A DNA stretch of 15,531 nt from DATLLN01 sp963809205. Its GTDB lineage: Bacteria; Actinomycetota; Thermoleophilia; Gaiellales; JAICJC01. Position 1 is the first letter of the stretch; each line of letters starts with the position of its first letter. The DNA is taken from contig CAWEIS010000026.1 in the NCBI GenBank assembly GCA_963809205.1, positions 1 to 15,531 of the forward strand, written 5' to 3'. The notes under the pieces were generated by a model. The model was not told the origin of the DNA. It ran no database searches and saw only the letters and a list, made by a program, of their open reading frames with translations. This document shows, piece after piece, positions 1-7,047 of this stretch. Both the position numbers and the translations under genes were made by a program.

Positions 1-25
1 GAATCCCGCTTATAGATCGGCTACC

Positions 26-52
26 GGAAAGCCCTGTTTTGCAGGGCTTTCC
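26..52. terminator. Strong GC-rich hairpin, probable transcription terminator
   Basis: GGAAAGCCCTG (26-36) and CAGGGCTTTCC (42-52) form a perfect 11-bp stem around the 5-nt loop TTTTG. The 3' arm ends in TTTCC without a long T tract. The form (AAAGCCC...GGGCTTT) is that of intrinsic terminators behind stable RNA genes or operons. It would end a plus-strand unit lying mostly outside the window, and could also work from the minus side. The terminator role is inferred from structure alone. Confidence 0.6.
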
Positions 53-178
53 CACTGTTGGAGGTGGGGCCGGGCATCACCGGTGCATCACGAGATCGGG
101 CTCGGATGAGCTCCTCGGGTCTCGGACGCCCGGGAGATTCGCATGGTTGCGCGGAAGGGACTCGGCCAGCGGTCGCGG

Positions 179-199
179 GTGTAAGACGGTTGCTTACAC
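179..199. repeat. Perfect 7-bp inverted repeat downstream of the CDF gene
   Basis: GTGTAAG (179-185) and CTTACAC (193-199) are perfect inverted arms around a 7-nt loop. The repeat lies 45 bp past the stop of the minus-strand metal operon. It could be a weak terminator stem (no T tract is seen) or a protein-binding site. The rest of 1-244 holds no gene I can support. Confidence 0.35.
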
Positions 200-244
200 G
201 GCGGCGGGCTCGTCCAGCCAGTGTGAGGATCAGTCGCCCTTGGC

Positions 245-1138
245 TCAATGAGGTCTGAGCGAGGGCTCTTCGCCGGGCTCGGTGGCGGAGATGACGCGCC
301 AGCTGTCCCAGGTGATCTTGAGGATGACGATCGTGATGGCCAGGCCGATGAGCGGGTCGGCGCGGTCGAGTCCGATCGCGGCCAGCGCAGCACTCGCGAT
401 CACGCTGAGTGAGACGTAGCCGTCGACGCGAGCGTGATTTCCATCGGCGATCAGCGCTGGGCTTCTGAGCCGGTGCCCGACGCGGAGCCTGACTCGGGCG
501 GCGAGCTCGTTGCCGGCGAAGCCGATCACCCCGGCGAGGGCGAGAATCCATAGGTGGGAGAGCTGCTCGGGGTGAAGGAGGCGCTGAACAGCCTCGTAGC
601 CGGCGACACAGGCGGAGATGAAGATCGCGGCGACAACAAACAGGCCCGCGAGCTTCTCGCCGCGGTAGGAGCGAAGCAGGAACGCGATGCCAAGCGGTAC
701 GGCGGTGAGGGCGTCGCCGATGTTGTGGATCATGTCCGCCAGCAGGGCAACGCTCCCGGAGGCGAAGAAGATGACGGCCTGGATGGCCGCGGTCAGGCCG
801 AGGATGCCGAGGCTGATGGCGACGGTGCGGACGCCGTCTCGGGATCGCAGAATCGACCGGTCGACGAGGCCGTGCGAGTGGCCATGCCCCTCGCCGTGGC
901 CATGATCGTGGTGATGGTGGTGGCCGTGCTCGTTGTGATGGTCAGGCTCGTGATCATGGTGCGCGTGCACGTGGTCATCGCTGTGGGAGCGGCCGTGTTC
1001 GTGGTCGTGAGCGTGCGGGTCGTCGTGGTCGACCCATGCAGGATGCGTGTGCTCATGGCTGTGGACGAGGGTGCCGTGGTGGTGTTCGTGGGTGTGCACG
1101 TCGGAGTCGTGGGTATGGGTGTGGTGAAGTGTCGGCAC
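245..1138 (-). CDS. His-rich cation diffusion facilitator (CDF) metal efflux protein
   Basis: This is a proton-coupled divalent metal exporter of the CDF family (Zn, Co, Ni or Cd) in the cytoplasmic membrane. Residues 4-90 hold about 37 histidines in HxHxH runs, a cytoplasmic metal-binding region. A membrane domain follows. HNIGD in the second helix (H138, D142) and HARVD in the fifth (H235, D239) form the family's HxxxD/HxxxD transport site. The protein ends about 25 residues after the last helix, so the usual C-terminal dimerisation domain is missing. GTG at 1138 is my choice of start, 46 bp after the chrA stop. The frame stays open to a TTG at 1249, but that start would run deep into chrA. 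No clear ribosome binding site marks GTG 1138, so the start is uncertain. It is the last gene of the chr operon. The family is secure; the metal is unknown. Confidence 0.88.
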   Translation of the reverse strand: MPTLHHTHTHDSDVHTHEHHHGTLVHSHEHTHPAWVDHDDPHAHDHEHGRSHSDDHVHAHHDHEPDHHNEHGHHHHHDHGHGEGHGHSHGLVDRSILRSRDGVRTVAISLGILGLTAAIQAVIFFASGSVALLADMIHNIGDALTAVPLGIAFLLRSYRGEKLAGLFVVAAIFISACVAGYEAVQRLLHPEQLSHLWILALAGVIGFAGNELAARVRLRVGHRLRSPALIADGNHARVDGYVSLSVIASAALAAIGLDRADPLIGLAITIVILKITWDSWRVISATEPGEEPSLRPH

Positions 1139-1184
1139 TGGCTTCAGGGTATCGATCTTGCCCGCGGGTCCGTCAGCGAGCGCA

Positions 1185-2483
1185 TCAGTTGACGAGCGTG
1201 TTGATGATGCCGACGGCGGCGCAGGTGAGCACGAGAGGGATGATGCCAACTCGGTAGCGCCAGAACGCGACGAAGGCGGCCGCGGCGAGAGCGGCGAGTA
1301 CCCAGTCGACGCTGCCGTTGGTGACGAGGGCGTGGCGGGCGACGAACACGGCGAGGCCGCCGATCACGCCGACGACGCTGATGGTGATGCCGTTGAGGCT
1401 GTTGGCGAAGCTGCCGGTGCTCCGGATGCGGTCGATGATCGGGGCGCCGCTGATGATCAGCACGAAGCACGGCACAAAGGTGGCAAGCGTGGCGATGACG
1501 GCGCCGAGGAAGCCCCAGGCAAGGTTGCCGCCGATGTTGTAGCCGGCGACGAAGCCGACGAAGGTGTTGACCATGATCAGTGGGCCGGGTGTGGACTCGC
1601 CGAGGGCGAGGCCGGCGACCATGTCCTTGGAGGTGAGCCAGCCGTAGTGGTTGACGGCGGCGTTGGCAACGAACGGCAGGACGGCGTAGGCGCCGCCGAA
1701 GGTGACCAGCGCGGCGACTGTGAAGAAGCCGGCCAGCTGGCCGACCAAGCCGCCGATCAGTACCAGCACGGCGACAGGGACGAGCCAGATCACGAGGCCC
1801 TTTGCGAAGCGGCGGCGCACGCTGACGCCGATGTGCTGTGCTGCTGCGTCGTCATCGTCCTCGTCGCTGCCGTGTCCGGCGGGCCGACCGAGCAGGCGTG
1901 GGTTGGAGCGGCCGGCGAGATACCCGAGGAGGGCAGCGAGCGCGATGATGACCGGAAATGGGACGCCGACCGCGATCGCGAGGAACGCGACCGCGGCGAG
2001 CCCCAACGCCGCCGGCGTGTGGATGACGCGGCTGCCGACGCGGATGACCGCTGCGGTGACCAGCGCGACGACGGCGGCGCCGAGGCCGCTGACGGCGCCT
2101 TCGACGACCGTGACGTCGCCGAACTCCACGTAGATGCCGCTCATCACGCACAGCAGCACGAAGCTGGGCAGCACGAACAGCCCGCCGCTGGTGATCGCGC
2201 CGCGCACGCCGTAGAGCGAGTAACCGACGTACGAGGCGAGCTGCTGCGCCTCGGGCCCGGGCAGTGCCATGCAGAAGTTGAGTGCATGCAGGAAGCGCCG
2301 TTCGGAGATCCAGCGGCGGCGTTCGACGAGCTCGTCGTGCATGATCGCGATCTGCCCGGCGGGGCCGCCGAAGCTGATGCAACCCAGCTTCAGCCAGAAC
2401 CAGAATGCGTCACGCTCACTCGGCTGCACGAGGGTGGGCTCGGGCGCGGATGTGGCGTCTGTCGAATCCGTCGTTGCAGTCAC
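1185..2483 (-). CDS. chrA: Chromate transporter ChrA, two-domain form
   Basis: ChrA exports chromate from the cytoplasm. The 432-aa product has the long bidomain form of the CHR family. The N-terminal half carries SFGGPAGQ (37-44) and LPGPEAQQLA (74-83). The C-terminal half repeats the pattern with TFGGAYAVLP (261-270) and ESTPGPL (296-302). Each half has several hydrophobic helices. They are joined by a loop with the acidic run SDEDDDD near 206-212. GTG 2483 is chosen because it overlaps the upstream stop as GTGA and has GGAG six bases before it. A TTG at 2495 would add four residues. It is coupled to the ChrB-domain genes and followed by the CDF gene. CHR proteins can also move sulfate-like anions, but the ChrB neighbours favour chromate. 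Confidence 0.95.
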   Translation of the reverse strand: MTATTDSTDATSAPEPTLVQPSERDAFWFWLKLGCISFGGPAGQIAIMHDELVERRRWISERRFLHALNFCMALPGPEAQQLASYVGYSLYGVRGAITSGGLFVLPSFVLLCVMSGIYVEFGDVTVVEGAVSGLGAAVVALVTAAVIRVGSRVIHTPAALGLAAVAFLAIAVGVPFPVIIALAALLGYLAGRSNPRLLGRPAGHGSDEDDDDAAAQHIGVSVRRRFAKGLVIWLVPVAVLVLIGGLVGQLAGFFTVAALVTFGGAYAVLPFVANAAVNHYGWLTSKDMVAGLALGESTPGPLIMVNTFVGFVAGYNIGGNLAWGFLGAVIATLATFVPCFVLIISGAPIIDRIRSTGSFANSLNGITISVVGVIGGLAVFVARHALVTNGSVDWVLAALAAAAFVAFWRYRVGIIPLVLTCAAVGIINTLVN

Positions 2484-2890
2484 GCGCCGCTCCAAAGCGC
2501 GTACAGCGCGTCGTAGAGCGCGGACGATCGCGTGATCCGCTCGTCGTCGCTGGCGGACTGGCGGGCGAGGCCGCGGATCAGGGCGTCCAGGCCCGGCGCT
2601 TCTGGCGCGTCCCAGACCTCGTCTCCGATGTCTGCCTCGTGCACGATCCGGCCGATCCGCACCAGCGCCGGATCTGACAGCTCGTACCGGGCCAGGATGC
2701 TTTCGAACGAGCAGCGACCTTCCCGGTGGCCGAGCTCGGCGCCGCGCATGTCAAACGCGGTCGCCTCAGCGGGTACCTCGTCGGGATCGTCGACGAAGAC
2801 GAACTCGGCGTCGTGATCGACGAAGCGGCGGATCAGCCACGCGCAGGCGGTGCGGTCGATGTGCACGTGTCGTCTGGTCGCCCAGATCAT
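2480..2890 (-). CDS. chrB: ChrB C-terminal-domain protein (chromate resistance)
   Basis: The 136-aa protein matches the C-terminal domain of ChrB. It opens with WATRRHVHIDRTACAWLIRR, the typical start of that domain, followed by FVDDPDEVP, TAFDMRGAELGHREGRCSFE and IVHEADIGDE. In studied bacteria ChrB is a chromate-responsive protein controlling chr expression and needed for full resistance. Here the two ChrB domains are separate genes: this ATG overlaps the ChrB-N stop as ATGA, and GAGGAG lies eight bases upstream. The conserved His, Asp, Cys and Glu residues suggest an oxyanion- or metal-binding role, which is inference. It overlaps chrA by 4 bp. Confidence 0.9.
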   Translation of the reverse strand: MIWATRRHVHIDRTACAWLIRRFVDHDAEFVFVDDPDEVPAEATAFDMRGAELGHREGRCSFESILARYELSDPALVRIGRIVHEADIGDEVWDAPEAPGLDALIRGLARQSASDDERITRSSALYDALYALWSGA

Positions 2891-3363
2891 GCCGCTGTCT
2901 CCTCGGCGATCCTTTGAGCCAACGCCTCAACCGCGTCGCGGGCGGCGCCGGCGTGGGCGGATGGGAAGTATTCGCGGGTGGCCACTCGCCGCAGTTCGCG
3001 GCGCAGGCGGGCCAGTGTGCGTCGCCGGTGCAGTGGCGGGGTGGCGGCTGCGGCGTGCGCTTGGGTGGTGATCGTCCGGTATTCCTCGTCGATCCGCTGG
3101 GTCATTGCGCCGGCGAGGCGTCGATGCTCCGCGGCGGTTGCCGGCTGGGCCAGCCAGATGGTCGCTTCGCCGCCGGCCTGGACGACATCCTCGGCCAGCC
3201 ACTCGAGCTGTTCCCGGGAGTCGGCACTGGCTGGAACCGCGACCACGCCGTCCATGATCTGCGCCACACCGAGGCGGCGCAGCTTGCGCCACAGAGTGAT
3301 CCGCGGTGTCGAGGGCGTGCGCGGCAGCCGGTAGACGAGCATGACCCATTCCGTGACCTGCAT
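2887..3363 (-). CDS. ChrB N-terminal-domain protein, first gene of the chromate operon
   Basis: The 158-aa product resembles the N-terminal half of ChrB. Visible features are WVMLVYRLPRTPSTPRITLW near the start, LRRLGVAQIMDGVVAVP, then a helical, Arg-rich second half that ends in ALAQRIAEE. In full-length ChrB this region precedes the domain found in the next gene. ATG 3363 is preferred over a TTG at 3381. It sits six bases after a TATGAT -10 element, which implies a leaderless mRNA. The gene shares a 37-bp divergent promoter with the ABC exporter. A regulatory or accessory role in chromate resistance is inferred from family and operon. Confidence 0.85.
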   Translation of the reverse strand: MQVTEWVMLVYRLPRTPSTPRITLWRKLRRLGVAQIMDGVVAVPASADSREQLEWLAEDVVQAGGEATIWLAQPATAAEHRRLAGAMTQRIDEEYRTITTQAHAAAATPPLHRRRTLARLRRELRRVATREYFPSAHAGAARDAVEALAQRIAEETAA

Positions 3364-3400
3364 GCTCCGATCATACTGCAACCTTGGTTACACTCAACCG
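3364..3400. promoter_or_regulatory. Divergent promoter for the chr operon and the ABC exporter, apparently leaderless both ways
   Basis: On the minus strand TTGAGT (3397-3392), a 16-bp spacer and TATGAT (3375-3370) form a good promoter, with the chrB-N ATG six bases further on. On the plus strand TACACT (3389-3394) lies six bases before ATG 3401, with no clear -35. A -10 box ending six bases before the start codon puts transcription initiation at or next to the ATG. The minus -35 box overlaps the plus -10 box, so the two promoters may compete. This is read from sequence only. Confidence 0.6.
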
Positions 3401-5254
3401 ATGTTCCTCTTGGAGTTGCGGCCGTACTTCCGCCAGGTGGCGGGACTGCTCGTCGTGGGGTCGGTGTGCGGAATCCTGATGAACGTCTTCATCGTGTTGC
3501 CGGCGGTGTTCCTGGGCCGGGCGATCAACACGGTGTTGGCGTACCAGCAGGGGCACGCCAGCAGCGCCGCGGTGGGCAGGGCAGCAGTCGCGTTCGTGCT
3601 GGCGACAGCCGCCACGGAGGTGCCGCGGATCGGCAAGCGATGGTGGCTCGGCGTCGCCCGGACACGGTTCCAGGCGAACGTCCGCGCCGACGCGCTGCGC
3701 GGTGTGCTCGCCTGGCCGATGGATCGGCTCGCAGCGATGTCGGTCGGCGGGGTAATGGCACGGGTGATCGGCGACGTGCAGATCCTGACGCTGGGTGTCG
3801 GCGAGGTGATGGTCGAGACGTGGGACACGCTGCTGTTCTCCATCTCGTTGGTGGCGACGATGTTCATCTACGCGCCCGGCCTGGCTGCCATCGCGCTCGC
3901 GCCGGTGCCGTTGGCGCTCTGGTTGGCGAAGGCGGCCGGCCGTCGCGTCGCGGCACGAACGACGCACGCCCGCCAATCAGACGCCGACCTGACAACGGTG
4001 CTGCACGAACAGCTCGGCGCCTTCAGGTTGCTTCGCCTAGCTGGCCGCACCGGCGTAGCCACCGGCCGTGTCCGTCTGCTCGCCGATCGGCAGGCCGCGG
4101 CAGAGCTCGACGCCATCCGCCTGGAGACCGGGCTGGCCGCGATCTACACGACGATGCTCAGCGCCGGCGTCGTGTTCGTGATCGCGATCGGCGGTCACCG
4201 CGTCGCCACCGGCGCAATGAGCGTCGGCGGTCTGGTCGCATTCCTGCTGTTGTTCGGCCGCTTCGTCGGCCGGGCGCCGCGGATCCCCCAGATGGCAAAC
4301 CGCGTCCAGGCAGCCGGCGCCGCCTACGTCCGGGTCCAGCCATTGCTCGCACCACCGCCGCCGCTGACGGACGAGCCGGCACGCTCATCGTTTCGGGTGG
4401 CGCACGTCGCGGCCGTGGAGACACCGCCACCGACACCGCCGCCGGCGACGCCTCCTCGAGCAGGCACGCTGGCGTTCCAGGCGGTCGGCTTCAGGTATCC
4501 AGAAAGCGCCGGGAAGCTGGCAATCGCCGATCTCGATCTGGAAGTAGCAGCTGGGACGCTGGTTGCGATCACCGGTCCCGTCGGATCGGGCAAGAGCGCG
4601 CTCGCCCGGCTCGCCGTCGGCGTCTACCCGCCCGGCCAGGGCAGGGTGCTCCTCGATGGGATACCGGTCGCCGAGCTCGGGCCGTTCGAGCGGGCACGGC
4701 GAGTCGGCTACCTCGGACAGGAACCGCACCTCTTCTCCGGCAGCATCGCCGAAAACGCACTTCTCGTCGCCGACGAATCAAGCGCCGACCTCGACGACCG
4801 CCGGTTACGTGATGCCGTGCGTCTGGCGGCGCTCGACCGGGACATCGAGGCCATGCCCGACGGTCTGCGAACGGAGATCGGCGAGCTCGGCGTGCGCGTC
4901 TCCGGCGGCCAACGGCAGCGGATCGCGCTGGCCCGCGCGCTCGCCGCAGGCGGGCAGGTTCCCGGCCTGCTTGTGCTCGACGACCCATTCTCAGCCGTCG
5001 ACGTCCACACCGAAGCATCGATCGCAGCCGCCCTGCGACAAGCGGTGGGCGGCGAATCCACCATCGTCCTTTGCTCCCACCGGCTCGCCGCATTCCCATA
5101 TGCCGACCAGGTCGTCGTGCTCGACCGCGGACGCGTCGAGGAGCAAGGCACCCACACCGAGCTGCTCGCCGCGGACGGTCTCTACGCCCGCATCTTCCAC
5201 GCCCAGGCTCGCCTCTCCACCGCCCACGACGCTCTTGGGAGCCGCGGCCGGTGA
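3401..5254 (+). CDS. ABC exporter half-transporter with degenerate catalytic site
   Basis: The 617-aa half-transporter has an N-terminal six-helix membrane domain (about 1-310), a Pro-rich linker (about 315-353) and a nucleotide-binding domain. Visible motifs are Walker A GPVGSGKS (392-399), Q-loop Q440, signature VSGGQ (500-504), Walker B LLVLD followed by D528 where most ABC ATPases have the catalytic Glu, and H-switch H560. Glu-to-Asp here is the mark of the degenerate half of heterodimeric exporters such as TM287/288 and BmrCD. ATG 3401 follows a -10 box and is probably leaderless. The frame is open further upstream, but those codons lie over the promoter. The stop overlaps the partner gene as GTGA. 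Function: ATP-driven export of an unknown, perhaps hydrophobic, compound. Confidence 0.93.
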   Translation: MFLLELRPYFRQVAGLLVVGSVCGILMNVFIVLPAVFLGRAINTVLAYQQGHASSAAVGRAAVAFVLATAATEVPRIGKRWWLGVARTRFQANVRADALRGVLAWPMDRLAAMSVGGVMARVIGDVQILTLGVGEVMVETWDTLLFSISLVATMFIYAPGLAAIALAPVPLALWLAKAAGRRVAARTTHARQSDADLTTVLHEQLGAFRLLRLAGRTGVATGRVRLLADRQAAAELDAIRLETGLAAIYTTMLSAGVVFVIAIGGHRVATGAMSVGGLVAFLLLFGRFVGRAPRIPQMANRVQAAGAAYVRVQPLLAPPPPLTDEPARSSFRVAHVAAVETPPPTPPPATPPRAGTLAFQAVGFRYPESAGKLAIADLDLEVAAGTLVAITGPVGSGKSALARLAVGVYPPGQGRVLLDGIPVAELGPFERARRVGYLGQEPHLFSGSIAENALLVADESSADLDDRRLRDAVRLAALDRDIEAMPDGLRTEIGELGVRVSGGQRQRIALARALAAGGQVPGLLVLDDPFSAVDVHTEASIAAALRQAVGGESTIVLCSHRLAAFPYADQVVVLDRGRVEEQGTHTELLAADGLYARIFHAQARLSTAHDALGSRGR

Positions 5255-7047
5255 AGGAGCCCAAGACGTCGCTCGTGCGCAAGCTCGCCCAGCTGGTGCG
5301 GCCGTGGCGATGGACGCTGCTCGTCGTCGCCGTGTGCATTGTCGCTTCCGCGCTCGTCGAGCTCGTCCCGCCCTTCCTCGTGCGCCACGTCGTCAACACC
5401 AACCTGGTGCCCCACCAGACAAGCGGACTCGTGCTGGCCGGCGTCGTCTATCTGCTCGCCGTCGCAGCCGACGCCGCCTTCACCTTCGCCTACTCCTACC
5501 TGGCCGCCCGCGTCTCCCAGCAGGCGATCGCGGCACTGCGCGTGCGCCTCTTCGCGCACGAGATGGCGCTGCCCGTCTCCTACTTCGATCGCACCCCGAT
5601 CGGAGATGTGATCAGCCGCTCGACGGCCGACGTCGAGACCGTCGACGATCTGTTCACCGACGGCATCGCCACCTTGATCGGCCAGCTCGTCCCCATCGTC
5701 GCCGTCATCGGCGCCATGCTCGTGCTCAGCCCCATGCTCACACTGGTCGCCGCGATCGTGATGCCGCCGCTGCTCGTGATCGTCCGCTTCCTTCAGGTCC
5801 GCGTGCGCGACGCGGAGCGCGAAACTCGACTCGCCATCGGCAGGCTGAACGTCGAGCTGGCCGAGGTCGTCGGCGGCGTCGAGACGCTGCGCGCGTTCGG
5901 CCGCGAAGAGACGTTCGTCGCGCGCTTCCGCCGCGCCCTGCGGCGCACGCTCACCGCCCAGGCCCAATCAGTCAAGTACAACGCCTTCTTCGCCCCGGTC
6001 AGCGGAATCTTCGCCTCAATCGTGATCGCCGCACTGCTCTGGGTCGGCGCCGGCCACACACTGACCGGTCTCGGCGTCAGCCTCGGCACGCTGATCGCGT
6101 TCGTGCTGCTGTTCCAAAACCTGTTCGCGCCGATCGTCGCGCTGGGAGACCAGTGGCAGTCGGTGCAGGCCGCGATCGCCGGCGCTGAACGCGTCTTCGA
6201 GGTGCTCGACCTGCCCGCCGACACGTCGCCCGTACTGGAGTCGGAACTGGCGACAGGCGACGGGATCGAGCTGGCGCACGTCAGCTTTGCCTACGCCCCC
6301 GGCCGCGACGTCGTGCGCGATGTCTCCTTCACCGTCCGGCGAGGCGAACACGTCGCGCTCGTCGGACGCACCGGCGCCGGCAAATCCACGATCGTCTCCC
6401 TGCTCGGCGGCCTCTACGCCCCGACCCGAGGAGGGATCCGCATCACCGGCCGCGACCCCCGAGGGCTCGGCGACGAGGAACGCCGAGCCACGCTCGGTAT
6501 CGCGCCCCAGTCGCTGCAGCTGTTCGGCGCCACCATGCACGACAACCTCACCCTCTTCGACCCGACCACAAGCGACGAGGCGATCGACCGCGCCGTCGAA
6601 CTCGCCGGCATCCGCCGACTCGTCGACCAGCTCCCCGAGGGGCTGGAGACACCACTCGCCGGCGAAGGCCGCGGCGGCGGCGCCGTGCTCTCCGCCGGCC
6701 AACGACAACTCGTCGGCCTCGCCCGCACGCTCGTTGCCGAGCCACCGATCCTGCTGCTCGACGAGGCGACCGCCGCGATCGACGGCGCCAGCGACACCAC
6801 CTTCCGCGCCGCGCTCCGAACCACCGCGCACACGCGCGGCTGCGCCATCGTCACCGTCGCCCACCGCATCGCCACCGCACGCGAAGCAGACCGCGTGATC
6901 GTGATCGACGACGGACGCATCGTCGAGCAAGGCCCACCCAGCCAGCTGATCGCCGCCGGCGGCAGCTTCGCCGCCCTCGATGAACTCGAAGCCGCCGGCT
7001 GGGGCTGGCAGGACGACCCATCCACCACCACCAACGAAAGGCGCTAG
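5251..7047 (+). CDS. ABC exporter half-transporter, catalytically complete partner
   Basis: The 598-aa partner subunit has a membrane domain at about 20-310 and a nucleotide-binding domain at about 335-575. Motifs are Walker A GRTGAGKS (372-379), Q-loop Q420, signature LSAGQ (480-484), Walker B ILLLD with catalytic E505, and H-switch H538. The second Gly of the signature is Ala. In a heterodimer this imperfect LSAGQ would face the neighbour's D528 site, while the intact VSGGQ would face E505, giving one active and one degenerate site. GTG 5251 overlaps the previous stop and has GGGAG nine bases upstream. The phosphotransferase-like gene follows with no gap. Confidence 0.94.
   Translation: MKEPKTSLVRKLAQLVRPWRWTLLVVAVCIVASALVELVPPFLVRHVVNTNLVPHQTSGLVLAGVVYLLAVAADAAFTFAYSYLAARVSQQAIAALRVRLFAHEMALPVSYFDRTPIGDVISRSTADVETVDDLFTDGIATLIGQLVPIVAVIGAMLVLSPMLTLVAAIVMPPLLVIVRFLQVRVRDAERETRLAIGRLNVELAEVVGGVETLRAFGREETFVARFRRALRRTLTAQAQSVKYNAFFAPVSGIFASIVIAALLWVGAGHTLTGLGVSLGTLIAFVLLFQNLFAPIVALGDQWQSVQAAIAGAERVFEVLDLPADTSPVLESELATGDGIELAHVSFAYAPGRDVVRDVSFTVRRGEHVALVGRTGAGKSTIVSLLGGLYAPTRGGIRITGRDPRGLGDEERRATLGIAPQSLQLFGATMHDNLTLFDPTTSDEAIDRAVELAGIRRLVDQLPEGLETPLAGEGRGGGAVLSAGQRQLVGLARTLVAEPPILLLDEATAAIDGASDTTFRAALRTTAHTRGCAIVTVAHRIATAREADRVIVIDDGRIVEQGPPSQLIAAGGSFAALDELEAAGWGWQDDPSTTTNERR

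Noticed and set aside
554..1192. Plus-strand open frame with long Val/Met/Ala runs, looking like membrane helices
   Set aside because: It is the antisense of the His-rich CDF region; CAC/CAT codons read backwards give Val and Met. The CDF motifs on the minus strand are decisive.
1158..2516. 452-aa plus-strand open frame
   Set aside because: Antisense of chrA, rich in Asp, Glu, Ala and Arg with no domain; a typical GC-rich shadow frame.
2914..4812. 632-aa plus-strand open frame over the ChrB-N gene and ABC subunit 1
   Set aside because: Arg/Gly-rich shadow with no motifs, overlapping clear genes on both strands.
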